Shown here in pieces: positions 1 to 9,278 of a stretch of DNA of 64,000 bases. The number at the start of each line of letters is the position of its first letter. Position 1 is the stretch's first letter. The position numbers and the translations under genes are program-made. The notes under the pieces were generated by a model. It searched no databases and was not told the DNA's origin. It worked only from the letters and a program-made list of their open reading frames with translations. Source of the DNA: an uncultured Winogradskyella sp. (lineage in GTDB: Bacteria > Bacteroidota > Bacteroidia > Flavobacteriales > Flavobacteriaceae); assembly GCF_947496485.1 (NCBI RefSeq), contig NZ_CANMCZ010000003.1, positions 434,001 through 498,000 of the forward strand. Reading direction: 5' to 3'.

Positions 1-443
1 GAGAAAATGGTGGTAATATGGACGATCCTAACATGAAAGAAGGTACGGTAATGTATTTTCCTGTATTTGTAGAAGGTGGTCTATTTTCTATTGGAGACGG
101 ACACGCCGTACAAGGTTTAGGTGAGGTCTGCGGTACAGCTATTGAAGCACCATTACGTATTGTTTATGAAATTGAACTTCTAAAAGATAAATCTATTGAA
201 GAACCACAATATGAAACCAATACTTATTATGCCACAACTGGTTTTGCACCTACGCTAGATGAAGCTGCTAAAAAAGCAACCTTATATATGGTAAACTATT
301 TAAAAGCTAATCATAATTTAACCACAGATGAAGCTTATGCCCTATGCTCACTAGCCGGTGATTTACAAATAGCTGAAGTGGTCGATTTACCAAATATGTT
401 AGTTACAATGCATATGTCAAAATCGGTGTTGAATATGGAATAA
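1..443 (+). CDS. Acetamidase/formamidase family protein, C-terminal part
   Basis: The reading frame is open from the window edge (first complete codon at base 3) and reads ENGGNMDDPNM before continuing, so the ATG at 18 is probably internal and the gene starts upstream of the window. The sequence GGNMD followed by VFVEGGLFSIGDGHAVQGLGE is typical of the acetamidase/formamidase family (FmdA_AmdA), zinc-type hydrolases that release ammonia from short amides; the GDGHA segment is part of the conserved core. About 146 residues are visible, roughly the last half. The next gene starts 49 nt downstream on the same strand. Family assignment is confident; the true substrate is unknown. Confidence 0.85.
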   Translation, partial: ENGGNMDDPNMKEGTVMYFPVFVEGGLFSIGDGHAVQGLGEVCGTAIEAPLRIVYEIELLKDKSIEEPQYETNTYYATTGFAPTLDEAAKKATLYMVNYLKANHNLTTDEAYALCSLAGDLQIAEVVDLPNMLVTMHMSKSVLNME

Positions 444-492
444 CATATATTAAATCATTTAAGAATCATTAATCAACTAAAAAACTTAATAC

Positions 493-3400
493 ATGAAATC
501 ATATTGTCTTTTAAAAACACTCCTAATTGTTTTACTAGCAACATTTTACTCCAATGGACAAAGTACACGTCTACTCCGTCAGCCAGATATAAGCGCTACA
601 CATATTACATATACTTATGGTAGTGATATATGGATTTCAGAATTAAATTCAAGTGAAGCGAAACGAATCACTTCAACTGCAGCTGTAGAGTCTAACCCTT
701 ACTTTTCACCAGATGGTCAATGGATTGCTTTTAGTTCTAATCGTGCTGGATCGAATAATGTCTATATCGTTTCAAAAGATGGTGGTGAACCTAAACGCTT
801 AACATGGCATCCAAGTGGTTCAATAGTTAGAGGTTGGACCAATGATGGAAAACATATCCTATTTGCCAGCAACAGAGAAACTGCTCCTAGACCATATAAT
901 AGACTATATACCATTTCTATTGAAGGCGGAGCACCAAAATTATTAACCAAGCAATGGAGTTTTGATGGTTCATATTCTCCAGATGGAAAACAATTAATCA
1001 TTGACAAAATGGATCGTTGGGATGTGGAATGGCGAGCGTATCGTGGAGGCCAAAATACTCCCCTTATAATTTTAGATTTAGAAAGTCAGAACGAGGTTTT
1101 ACTTCCTAATGAAAGTACAACTGATATAAAACCGATGTGGTTGGGTGACCAGATATACTTTCTATCTGACCGCGATTTAGTTTCAAATATTTGGTCTTAT
1201 AATCCAAATACAAAAGCGTTAAACCAAATAACAAAATTCAAAGGCTCAGATGTTAAATGGCTAAGTGGAAATGGTGATACTTTAGTTTTTGAACGTGATG
1301 GTTATTTACATACAATGGATGCTTCTGGTGGAAAATCAACGCAACTCAACATTAATGTTGTCGGAGATTTTCCTTGGGCAGAGACGAAGTGGGAAAACGT
1401 TTCAAATTCTATAAGTTCTGCATCCTTATCTCCAAATGGGAAGCGTGCTATAATGCAATCTCGTGGAGATATATTTACAGTTCCTATTGAATTTGGTGAT
1501 TCTAGAAATATTACTGAAAGTTCTGAAACTGCAGATAGACGACCAATTTGGTCACCAAAAGGTGATAAAATTGCTTGGTTTTCTGATGCCGATCGAAAAG
1601 GTTATGCCTTAATGATATCTGCTCAAGATGGTTTATCTCAACCTGAAGCTATTTCGATTGGTAAATCAAAATTAGCTTGGAATCCAACTTGGTCTCCAGA
1701 TGGAAAACATATAGCATTTGTTGATGATGATGTGCGTTTAAAATTCGTAAATCTAGAAACTAAAAAGGTGAAAACATTTGATGTTGGTGGTAATAATTTA
1801 GAGCGTGGAGGTATTGAATTAAAATGGTCACCAGATAGTAAATGGATTGCTTATGAAAAATCTGCTTCTAATAATTTTAGACAAGTCTACATCTATTCTG
1901 TAGATAAGGACGTTTCAAAACCAATAACGGATCCTTTTGCAGATTCTTTTTCACCAGCATGGGACTTAAACAAAAAGCAACTTTATTTTTTAGCAAGTAC
2001 TGATGTAGCACTTGGCTCTGGTTGGGCCAATACAAGTTCTATGACTGCTGACCCTGTTTATTCTGCTTATGTATTGAATTTAGATGCCAATGATGATTCT
2101 CCTTTTAAACCTAAAAGTGATGAAGAAGAGGTAAAAGAGGAAAAAGAAGAAGATAATGAAAAAAACAAGGATAAAAAAGAAGACAAAGACTCTAAAGGTA
2201 AAAAGGTTGATAAGGATAAACCAATGATTATTGATTTCGAAAATATCGGTCGTCGTACTCTAGCATTACCCATGCCTTCTAGATATTATGGTTATATTCT
2301 TGCTGGTCCAAAAGGTTCTATGTTTGTTTCTGAATACATTCCTAACGGAAGAGGAGCAACACTACATAAGTTTAGTCTTAAAGATCAGGAAAGCAAAGAA
2401 TTCACCTCTGGAGCTAGTGCAGTTTCCGTTACATCAAATGGACAACATATGCTAGCAAGACTTAACGGAGACTGGAAGGTCATTAAGACTAGTAGCGGAA
2501 ATGCTAAAGGAGCAAAACATCTAAAAGTAAACCTACAAATGAAACTAGACCGTTCTGCTGAATGGGAACAAATGTTTGAAGAAGCTTGGAGATATGAACG
2601 TGATTATTTTTATGATCCAAACATTCATGGTCGCGACTGGAAAGTTGTTTACAAACGTTATGCACCATTAGTTCCATTTATTAAACACAGAGCTGATTTA
2701 ACCTATATTTTAGATCAGGTTAATGGTGAATTGTCTGTTGGTCATAGTTTTGTAAGAGGTGGTGATTACCCAGATGTGGAACGCTCAACAACTGGATTAT
2801 TAGGCGCTGATATGGTTTCAAATAATGGGCGTTGGCAAATTAGTCGTATCTATACCACAGAAAACTGGAACCCAGGATTATCTGGCCCCTTAGATGCGCC
2901 TGGACTCAAAATAAAAGAAGGACAGTATATTGTAGGAATTAATGGTAATGAGATAAAAGGAACTGATAACTTTTATAGACATTTAGATGGTACCTCTGGT
3001 AAGCAAACCATTCTACATATTAATGACAAACCAGAGTTTAAAGAACATTGGACAGAAATTGTTAAACCAATTAGAAGCGAGAACTCTTTAAGGCAACGCA
3101 CTTGGGTTGAAGATAATCGCAGATTAGTTGACAAATTATCTAACGGTCGCTTAGGCTATATTTGGGTTCCTAATACTGGAGGACCAGGTTTTGTGTCTTT
3201 CAATCGCTATTATTTTGCGCAACAAGATAAAGAAGGAGCCGTTATTGATGAACGCTTTAACGGTGGCGGATTTTTAGATGATTACATGGTAGATTTAATG
3301 ACTCGTAGTCTTAGAGCAGGATTAACTAACGAAGTACCAAATGGCAAACCGATGAAACTACCTGCTGGTATTTTAGGACCAAAAGTTCTATTAATAAATG

Positions 3401-3756
3401 AACTTGCTGGTTCTGGAGGAGATTTCTTTCCATGGGTATTTAGACAACAAAATGCTGGAAAATTAATTGGCATGCGAACTTGGGGAGGATTAGTAAAATC
3501 GTCTACGCATTACAGATTAATCGATGGAGGAAGTTTAACTGCACCAGACAACGCAGTTTTTGATCCAATAAATAATAAATGGATTGCAGAAAACGTAGGT
3601 GTAGCACCAGATATTGAAATACGACAAGACGCTAAAGCATTATCAAATGGTAGAGACCCTCAACTCGAAAAAGCAGTTGCAGAACTTATGAAACAACTTG
3701 GTGTTAAGACAGAAATTAAAGCCCCTCAATTTTCAAAACCTGCTAAAGGAAACTAA
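493..3756 (+). CDS. Tricorn-type S41 protease, secreted
   Basis: A 1087-residue protein with a signal peptide (KTLLIVLLATFYSNGQ, cut near residue 23). Residues about 30-540 form WD40-like/PD40 beta-propeller blades with repeated SPDGK-type motifs, followed by a Tricorn C1 helical region, a PDZ domain (around 790-880) and an S41 protease core. Candidate catalytic residues are His751 in SVGHSFV and Ser974 in AGSGGD, matching the Tricorn arrangement. Between the propeller and the C1 region (about 535-575) lies a Lys/Glu/Asp-rich low-complexity linker. Tricorn enzymes trim peptides made by other proteases; the signal peptide suggests this one works in the periplasm. It lies 21 nt upstream of an S9 peptidase, so the pair could act in sequence on peptides. 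Family is secure; the substrate is inferred. Confidence 0.92.
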   Translation: MKSYCLLKTLLIVLLATFYSNGQSTRLLRQPDISATHITYTYGSDIWISELNSSEAKRITSTAAVESNPYFSPDGQWIAFSSNRAGSNNVYIVSKDGGEPKRLTWHPSGSIVRGWTNDGKHILFASNRETAPRPYNRLYTISIEGGAPKLLTKQWSFDGSYSPDGKQLIIDKMDRWDVEWRAYRGGQNTPLIILDLESQNEVLLPNESTTDIKPMWLGDQIYFLSDRDLVSNIWSYNPNTKALNQITKFKGSDVKWLSGNGDTLVFERDGYLHTMDASGGKSTQLNINVVGDFPWAETKWENVSNSISSASLSPNGKRAIMQSRGDIFTVPIEFGDSRNITESSETADRRPIWSPKGDKIAWFSDADRKGYALMISAQDGLSQPEAISIGKSKLAWNPTWSPDGKHIAFVDDDVRLKFVNLETKKVKTFDVGGNNLERGGIELKWSPDSKWIAYEKSASNNFRQVYIYSVDKDVSKPITDPFADSFSPAWDLNKKQLYFLASTDVALGSGWANTSSMTADPVYSAYVLNLDANDDSPFKPKSDEEEVKEEKEEDNEKNKDKKEDKDSKGKKVDKDKPMIIDFENIGRRTLALPMPSRYYGYILAGPKGSMFVSEYIPNGRGATLHKFSLKDQESKEFTSGASAVSVTSNGQHMLARLNGDWKVIKTSSGNAKGAKHLKVNLQMKLDRSAEWEQMFEEAWRYERDYFYDPNIHGRDWKVVYKRYAPLVPFIKHRADLTYILDQVNGELSVGHSFVRGGDYPDVERSTTGLLGADMVSNNGRWQISRIYTTENWNPGLSGPLDAPGLKIKEGQYIVGINGNEIKGTDNFYRHLDGTSGKQTILHINDKPEFKEHWTEIVKPIRSENSLRQRTWVEDNRRLVDKLSNGRLGYIWVPNTGGPGFVSFNRYYFAQQDKEGAVIDERFNGGGFLDDYMVDLMTRSLRAGLTNEVPNGKPMKLPAGILGPKVLLINELAGSGGDFFPWVFRQQNAGKLIGMRTWGGLVKSSTHYRLIDGGSLTAPDNAVFDPINNKWIAENVGVAPDIEIRQDAKALSNGRDPQLEKAVAELMKQLGVKTEIKAPQFSKPAKGN

Positions 3757-3777
3757 TACGAACTATATTATTTTAAA

Positions 3778-6480
3778 ATGAAGACAAATTTTAAACACTT
3801 AATAAGCCTATTTTTCACTTTATTATTGAGCTTTACCATTTTTGCACAAGACAAAAATGATTCATCTCGATGGACACCTGAAGATATTATTAATACAGAG
3901 TCTATGCGTTCTGTATCTATATCACCAGATAACTCTATGGTAGTTTGGACTAAACGTAAAGCAGTGAAAGAAAAAGATCGTTTTGTTTCTGACATTTATC
4001 TAACACGCCTAGATCTAATTAAAGATGGTGATTTTAAAACTATTCAGCTTACTAATGGTAAAGACAATGATTATAACCCTGTCTTTTCCAAAGATGGCGA
4101 ATACATCTATTTTTTATCTTCAAGAGATAAGGGGAAAAAGTTATGGAAATTGAGTATTTATGGTGGTGAAGCTTTAGAAGTAAAAGAATTTAAAAATGGA
4201 ATTTCAAACCTTCAATGGAAAGACACAAACACCCTTTTATTTCAATCTAATGATGGTAAAACTTTATACGAAACCAAAATTGAAGACAAGAAAGATAATG
4301 TCATTGTTGTGGAAGATTCTCTTCATTGGAAACCTAATCATGTATACGCTTTCAACCTAAAAGACAAATCCACAAACCGCTTAACATCTAACAAAAAACC
4401 TTTAGCTGGATATAACATCTCTAAAGATGGAAAGTGGTTAGTATATGCCGAACAACGTAGTCGTAGTTATGCCGCAGATGCACAAAAAGACCCGTATAGG
4501 TATCTAAAGAATTTAGAAACTGGCAAGACAGAACAAATACTATCTGATTTTGGATATCCAACTTATGGCATTCAATTTACAGATGATAATAAAGGGTTTT
4601 ATTTTTCATCAGAATTTGGATCAAATCCAAAATACAATGGATCTGGTATTAATGAATTATACTACTTTGATTTTACAACAAAAACGCATAGCAAAGTAGA
4701 TCTAAAATGGGAATTGGGACATGCAGGTGGTTATAATGTGGTTGGAAATGATATTATGGTTTCTCTTGCAAATAGAGCGACAAGACGATTAGCATATTAT
4801 AAGAAAAATGGTAATAGTTGGTCTAAACGAAAAATTGATTTAGGAGAAAAAAATGATCACGTAAGTATAAATGCTATTTCTGAAGACGGGTTAAAAGTAA
4901 TTTATGGCTATTCTACAGCATCACGTTTACCAAGTTTTTACATTTCGGATTTAAATGCGCATAAATTTTCTAATGAAAAAGAACTCGTAAAGCTTAATGA
5001 CAATCTTTCAAAAAAATCAATCACAAAAAGTGAAGTCATGATCTGGAAAGGTTATAAAAATGAGGACGTTACTGGTATTTTATATTATCCTGAAAATTAT
5101 GAACAAGGAAAACGCTATCCATTGATGCTTTCCATTCATGGTGGACCTGCAGGTACAGATTTAGATTCATGGTCTGAGCGCTGGAGTACTTATCCTAACC
5201 TACTGGCACAGCGTGGTATGTTTGTTTTAAAACCTAATTATCACGGCTCAAGTAATCATGGTTTGTCCTATGTAGAAAGTATAAAAGAGAATTACTATGA
5301 ACCAGAAATGGAAGACATTATAAAAGGTATAGAGGTTTTGCATAGTGAAGGCAAAATTGATAAAGACCAAATGGGTACTATGGGTTGGTCTAATGGAGCC
5401 ATTATTACTACAATGCTTACTGTTCGTTATCCTGATATGTTTAAGGTCGCAGCACCTGGAGCTGGTGATGTTAACTGGACCTCTGATTATGGAACATGTC
5501 GCTTTGGTGTAAGTTTTGATCAACACTATTTCGGTGGCGCTCCTTGGGACGATATGAATGGAAAATCCTATAATGAAAATTATATATTAAAATCCCCATT
5601 ATTTGAAATTGAAAAAATAAAAACACCTACAATTATTTTTCATGGAAGTGAAGACAGAGCAGTGCCAAGAGACCAAGGATGGGAATATTATAGAGGATTA
5701 CAACAAGTGGGTAAAACTCCTGTTAAGTTTTTGTGGTTTCCTGGACAACCTCATGGTTTAGGCAAGATTACGCATCAATTACGCAAAATGAAAGAAGAAA
5801 TCACTTGGATTGAAACCTATTTACTCAACAAGCCAAAATCAGATAATGAAGCGTTTAAAGAGGATAGTCCTTTAGCTAATATTATAAAATTACAATCGGT
5901 AAAAACCGTAGATGGCTTATTTGGAGAATTAAGTAACGAAGTACTTATTCCTGAAACTGTACTTATTAAAAAAGATTCGACATCGATAGGCCGCTTTGAA
6001 GTTACAAATGCGCAATTCAAAGCTTTTAATACTGATTATAGCTATAAAACAGGTAATGATAACCTTCCTGCTGTGGTATCTATGGCTGATGCTAATAACT
6101 ATGTCGATTGGTTGTCAAAGCAAACTGGACAAACCTATAGATTACCTAATAAAGAAGAAGTTAAAACACTTAGTAAATCTTCTAGAAAAGCAGCATCAAA
6201 AGAAAATACTTTAAACTATTGGGCTGGATATGAATTAGTACCTAGTGATTATACAAAACTAAAAGAAAAACTTGTTGACCTAAAGTATTCACTTATAAAA
6301 CCTGTTGGTAGCTTTAAATCTAGTAAAATTGGCGAAGCAGAAATCTATGATTTAGGAGGAAATGTCGCTGAATTTTATGATAATGGTATTTACGGTTATA
6401 GTGCTTACGACTATTACGATGCTAATGATAATGACGAAATTAAAAGTGCTTATGTGGGAATTAGAGTAATTAAAGAATAA
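3778..6480 (+). CDS. S9 prolyl-oligopeptidase fused to FGE/SUMF1-like domain
   Basis: A 900-residue protein with a signal peptide ending FTIFAQ. Residues about 35-420 are PD40/propeller-like. An alpha/beta hydrolase S9 domain follows, with the apparent catalytic triad Ser538 (GWSNGA), Asp626 (GSEDRAVP) and His659 (GQPHG). After about residue 715 a second domain appears with FGE-sulfatase/SUMF1 hallmarks: FEVTNAQFKAF, a YRLPNKEE segment, DLGGNVAEF near 857 and the terminal GIRVI. It contains no cysteine, so formylglycine-type oxidation is not possible; it may bind ligand or stabilise the enzyme. It is probably co-transcribed with the Tricorn-type gene upstream, and its stop overlaps the start of a 38-codon ORF. 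Peptidase assignment is strong; the role of the C-terminal domain is open. Confidence 0.9.
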   Translation: MKTNFKHLISLFFTLLLSFTIFAQDKNDSSRWTPEDIINTESMRSVSISPDNSMVVWTKRKAVKEKDRFVSDIYLTRLDLIKDGDFKTIQLTNGKDNDYNPVFSKDGEYIYFLSSRDKGKKLWKLSIYGGEALEVKEFKNGISNLQWKDTNTLLFQSNDGKTLYETKIEDKKDNVIVVEDSLHWKPNHVYAFNLKDKSTNRLTSNKKPLAGYNISKDGKWLVYAEQRSRSYAADAQKDPYRYLKNLETGKTEQILSDFGYPTYGIQFTDDNKGFYFSSEFGSNPKYNGSGINELYYFDFTTKTHSKVDLKWELGHAGGYNVVGNDIMVSLANRATRRLAYYKKNGNSWSKRKIDLGEKNDHVSINAISEDGLKVIYGYSTASRLPSFYISDLNAHKFSNEKELVKLNDNLSKKSITKSEVMIWKGYKNEDVTGILYYPENYEQGKRYPLMLSIHGGPAGTDLDSWSERWSTYPNLLAQRGMFVLKPNYHGSSNHGLSYVESIKENYYEPEMEDIIKGIEVLHSEGKIDKDQMGTMGWSNGAIITTMLTVRYPDMFKVAAPGAGDVNWTSDYGTCRFGVSFDQHYFGGAPWDDMNGKSYNENYILKSPLFEIEKIKTPTIIFHGSEDRAVPRDQGWEYYRGLQQVGKTPVKFLWFPGQPHGLGKITHQLRKMKEEITWIETYLLNKPKSDNEAFKEDSPLANIIKLQSVKTVDGLFGELSNEVLIPETVLIKKDSTSIGRFEVTNAQFKAFNTDYSYKTGNDNLPAVVSMADANNYVDWLSKQTGQTYRLPNKEEVKTLSKSSRKAASKENTLNYWAGYELVPSDYTKLKEKLVDLKYSLIKPVGSFKSSKIGEAEIYDLGGNVAEFYDNGIYGYSAYDYYDANDNDEIKSAYVGIRVIKE

Positions 6481-6596
6481 TGACAGGACTGGACATTGTA
6501 ATGGTATTTGCCGTTATCCTTTTTGCAAGATTGGGAGTAAGGTTAGTATCCAGATATATTAAAATGAAGCGCGAAGATGAGGATGAGGATGAATAA
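6480..6596 (+). CDS. Small membrane protein, 38 residues (candidate)
   Basis: The ATG at 6480 shares one base with the TAA of the S9 peptidase (TAATG), a typical arrangement for translational coupling. The ORF encodes MTGLDIVMVFAVILFARLG, then a basic stretch (RLVSRYIKMKR) and an acidic tail EDEDEDE. It therefore reads as one transmembrane helix with a charged cytoplasmic end. An internal ATG at 6501 is an alternative start. It stops 3 nt before the end of the convergent VOC gene. No family is recognised. Support is the coupling, the sensible hydrophobic/charged layout and the lack of any other use for the space; it has not been checked for conservation. Confidence 0.5.
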   Translation: MTGLDIVMVFAVILFARLGVRLVSRYIKMKREDEDEDE

Positions 6597-6599
6597 ATT

Positions 6600-6974
6600 T
6601 CATATATCTCTATAAAATGTTAAACCATTCATATTCAAATCATAGAAAGCAAACTCTTTAGTTCCCCATGATGTCTCTTTTAACGATGTGCCATGATGAA
6701 AAACATCTTGAGTTTTATAATCATTAAATAAGTCTTCAATATCATCTACATAGATACGTAACATAGGTCTATCTATTCCCTTCACCCATTCTACTTCATC
6801 ATGCCATTGCAGATGAATTTCTATTCCGTCACGAGAAACTCCTGCATAGCCATGTGCTTCCGTGGTATCTGTAAAAGCAAGTTTAAAGCCCAATTTTTGA
6901 ACATAATACTCAACGGCTTTCGTAACATCCTTAACTGGTAAGACAGGATGAATTTTTTTAAGATATCCAGACAT
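6600..6974 (-). CDS. VOC (glyoxalase/bleomycin-resistance-like) family protein
   Basis: A 124-residue single-domain protein. HPVLPVKDVTKAVEYYVQKLGF at residues 9-30 is the usual first beta-alpha unit of the vicinal oxygen chelate fold. HLQWH near residue 54 and the closing EFAFYDLNMNGLTFYRD carry the positions where such proteins place metal ligands or drug-binding residues. It most resembles the glyoxalase superfamily branch annotated as bleomycin resistance protein. The substrate cannot be told. It is convergent with the upstream S9 operon and stands alone. Confidence 0.82.
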   Translation of the reverse strand: MSGYLKKIHPVLPVKDVTKAVEYYVQKLGFKLAFTDTTEAHGYAGVSRDGIEIHLQWHDEVEWVKGIDRPMLRIYVDDIEDLFNDYKTQDVFHHGTSLKETSWGTKEFAFYDLNMNGLTFYRDI

Positions 6975-7080
6975 AATTTTTAATTTCGACTTTATAAATG
7001 TAATAATTTAATAACACTATACTCATTTCTAATTTAAGTGATGATTTGTGTTTTTTCAGCTGACTTAAAGTAAAATTTAT

Positions 7081-8607
7081 TCAGTTATCAGCAGTTTTTA
7101 ATGGTGAATTAAGCCAATAATCTTCGGTGTCAAAATCATTTATAAATGCTTCTCTTAATGGCTTACCTTTCTTTACGTAATGTAGATTAGGATTAGATAT
7201 CTTATTCAAAAATACACGTTGAACAAATAATTCTCTAAATTGATAGCCTTCAACTTTAGATTTTCCCATCTCAAAACCCTGAATATCTATAAAATTTTTA
7301 AGCTTTAGAGTAAATAATGCCCTTTCCTTTAAACTTTGTTGATTTAAAAAAACTGAAGACTCCTTTTTCAGTTTTACCGTAATCGTTTTGGCCGACGAAA
7401 AATATATTTCTTTAACTCCTAATTTCTTATCTCTAAAAAAGATTTTGACATCATTTGTTCGTGGTTCTAAAGTGGTATCTAACTCCCTGTTAAATTCTAT
7501 AATAAATATTTCATTTTCTTTGATATAGTCCCAGTTTTCTATTTTTAAAGCACCTTCTGGTGTTAAAAAAAAGTTGTTATTAAAAGTTATATAGTTGAGA
7601 TGCATCTTATCATTCTCTTGGCGTTTGTATTCTAAATCTACAGTGAAGACTAACTTCTTTAGACTATTAGAGTATAATTTATAATCAAACCTATGTATTG
7701 AAAAATCTTCTTTAGATATATAGATAAATCCATTTGCTCTGTAAGTATACCCCGTTATATCTGTCTTAGCTGAAAACTCAATTTTATATAGCTCTTCGTC
7801 ATCTAAAAAAATAGTACCTTTTTTATAAAATTTATGATTTTTGACAAAGTCTTTTTCAAAAATATATACAAATGAAAAGCTACCACTCTTGTAATTTCTT
7901 ATAGGATCATGAATATCTAATAGTGTTAACTCGTTACCTATGCTACTACCCATTTTCCCGTCTCTAATCTGTTTCGTATCATTATATACAGAATTACTTA
8001 TTAACGTGTCCCTAGTAAATTCAGTATTTAAGTCATAACTATATAATGCAGTGGCATTTAAAGGGTCGCTAATTTTGTGTGTTAAAAAACCTTGATCAAA
8101 AACTTCTGCGATACCTTCATTTAAATTAATATATTTTTCATCCACGAATTGGTAGTCTCTATAATAGGCAATATATGAGAAGGGTTCAATGGGAAAATTA
8201 TCTTCAATATTCTCAATTGCTTTTTCTACAATTTGCCTTGCAGATAATCTCTTTTTCTTTTTTGTATTTAAAATGACTTCGCTAAGCTGTTCTGTTTTAG
8301 GAGTTAGATATATTGTGTGATAAGGCTTTTCAGTTAATGCACTAAGGACAACTCGTTTTGTACTATACCCAATACAACTTATAATAAGGATATTGTTTTC
8401 TTTCTTGTAACGAATTGGTATTCTAAAATCTCCTAGAACATTTGCTACTGTTCCATTTCTACTATTCGCAAACCTAATTGTTGTATAAGGAACTGGCTCT
8501 TTAGTTTCTCCATCTAGAACTCTAAATAGTAACTGTTGTTTTTGTTGAGCTAAAGAAGCAAGCGCAAAAGAAAACACAAAAACTATAGTTAGGTAGAAAG
8601 AGCGCAT
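7081..8607 (-). CDS. Carboxypeptidase-like regulatory domain protein
   Basis: A 508-residue exported protein (signal peptide ending ALASLAQ). Residues about 25-105 form a CarboxypepD_reg domain (FRVLDGETKEPVPYTTIRFANS, NVLGDFRIP, CIGYSTKRV), the small beta-sandwich often found at the N-terminus of Bacteroidota outer-membrane receptors. No TonB plug or barrel follows. The remainder is beta-rich and resembles other flavobacterial proteins of this layout, which have no assigned function. The gene is separated from the DinB-like gene upstream by 87 nt, so it may have its own promoter. Envelope location is inferred from the signal peptide. Confidence 0.78.
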   Translation of the reverse strand: MRSFYLTIVFVFSFALASLAQQKQQLLFRVLDGETKEPVPYTTIRFANSRNGTVANVLGDFRIPIRYKKENNILIISCIGYSTKRVVLSALTEKPYHTIYLTPKTEQLSEVILNTKKKKRLSARQIVEKAIENIEDNFPIEPFSYIAYYRDYQFVDEKYINLNEGIAEVFDQGFLTHKISDPLNATALYSYDLNTEFTRDTLISNSVYNDTKQIRDGKMGSSIGNELTLLDIHDPIRNYKSGSFSFVYIFEKDFVKNHKFYKKGTIFLDDEELYKIEFSAKTDITGYTYRANGFIYISKEDFSIHRFDYKLYSNSLKKLVFTVDLEYKRQENDKMHLNYITFNNNFFLTPEGALKIENWDYIKENEIFIIEFNRELDTTLEPRTNDVKIFFRDKKLGVKEIYFSSAKTITVKLKKESSVFLNQQSLKERALFTLKLKNFIDIQGFEMGKSKVEGYQFRELFVQRVFLNKISNPNLHYVKKGKPLREAFINDFDTEDYWLNSPLKTADN

Positions 8608-8694
8608 AGAGATAGTTTTGGTTTTTAGTCGAACATAAAATTAACTTACAATTTTTATATAGAGTTGCTATAAAGAATGCTTTATATATATTTT

Positions 8695-9267
8695 TTATTC
8701 ACGAACCTTTCCTGAAAAATGATTCACTTTTGGGTTGATAGGATTACCTGTAGTACGTCTATAAATCACCAGTTGTCCACAATGCCAAATTGCATCTGCA
8801 ATTGGCCCATTAACTTGATTCCAAAACGGAATTTCCTGTTCGCCGAAAATGATTTTATATTGGGAAATATCATCACTTTTTCTTAAGATATCTGCGGCTG
8901 TTTTTAGATTGTTTAAAGTTTTTGTTCGCATCTCTTCATAAGAGAGCTCTTCGATATCTCTAGAGTTTGGTTCCTTTAATGTAGAATTAACTATAATTTT
9001 AGACAGGTCGTAAATATGTTTGATGGTTTCTTTGGCAGACCTACCATCTTCATTAGCACGATAGGTTAAATCTTTTTCCGTTAAACTATCTGAAGCCCAA
9101 TAATAGCGAAATCCTAATGCATCTACCATACGAGCAGCCATTGTTCCCACAGTAAATTCTTCAGGATAATCTGGTAATTCATAGTATGGTAATTTTTCTT
9201 CTTTAGCTTCTTGTGCAAAAGAAAAAGAAGCAATTAACACAACAATAATAAGCAGTCCTTTTTTCAT
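8695..9267 (-). CDS. DinB-like (YfiT-type) exported protein
   Basis: A 190-residue protein with a cleavable signal peptide (MKKGLLIIVVLIASFSFAQ). The mature part is helical: MAARMVDALGFRYYWA, KETIKHIYDLSKII, and a late helix containing WHCGQLVIYRR. This is the DinB four-helix-bundle pattern, with histidines in KHIYD and WHCGQ at places where family members bind a divalent metal. DinB proteins are usually cytoplasmic thiol transferases or of unknown role, so the export signal is a little unusual, although secreted DinB-like proteins occur in Flavobacteria. The spacing to the gene upstream is 11 nt, consistent with one transcript. Confidence 0.75.
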   Translation of the reverse strand: MKKGLLIIVVLIASFSFAQEAKEEKLPYYELPDYPEEFTVGTMAARMVDALGFRYYWASDSLTEKDLTYRANEDGRSAKETIKHIYDLSKIIVNSTLKEPNSRDIEELSYEEMRTKTLNNLKTAADILRKSDDISQYKIIFGEQEIPFWNQVNGPIADAIWHCGQLVIYRRTTGNPINPKVNHFSGKVRE

Positions 9268-9278
9268 TTTAAAAATTT

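Noticed and set aside
2067..2273. Antisense Ser/Phe-rich ORF
   Set aside because: It is the mirror of the Lys/Glu-rich linker of the Tricorn-type gene, where repeated codons keep the opposite frame open.
8366..8381. TACCCAATA inside the regulatory-domain gene
   Set aside because: Left half resembles the regulon box, but the right half (GGTA) is missing and it lies within a coding region with no -7 element at 23 nt.
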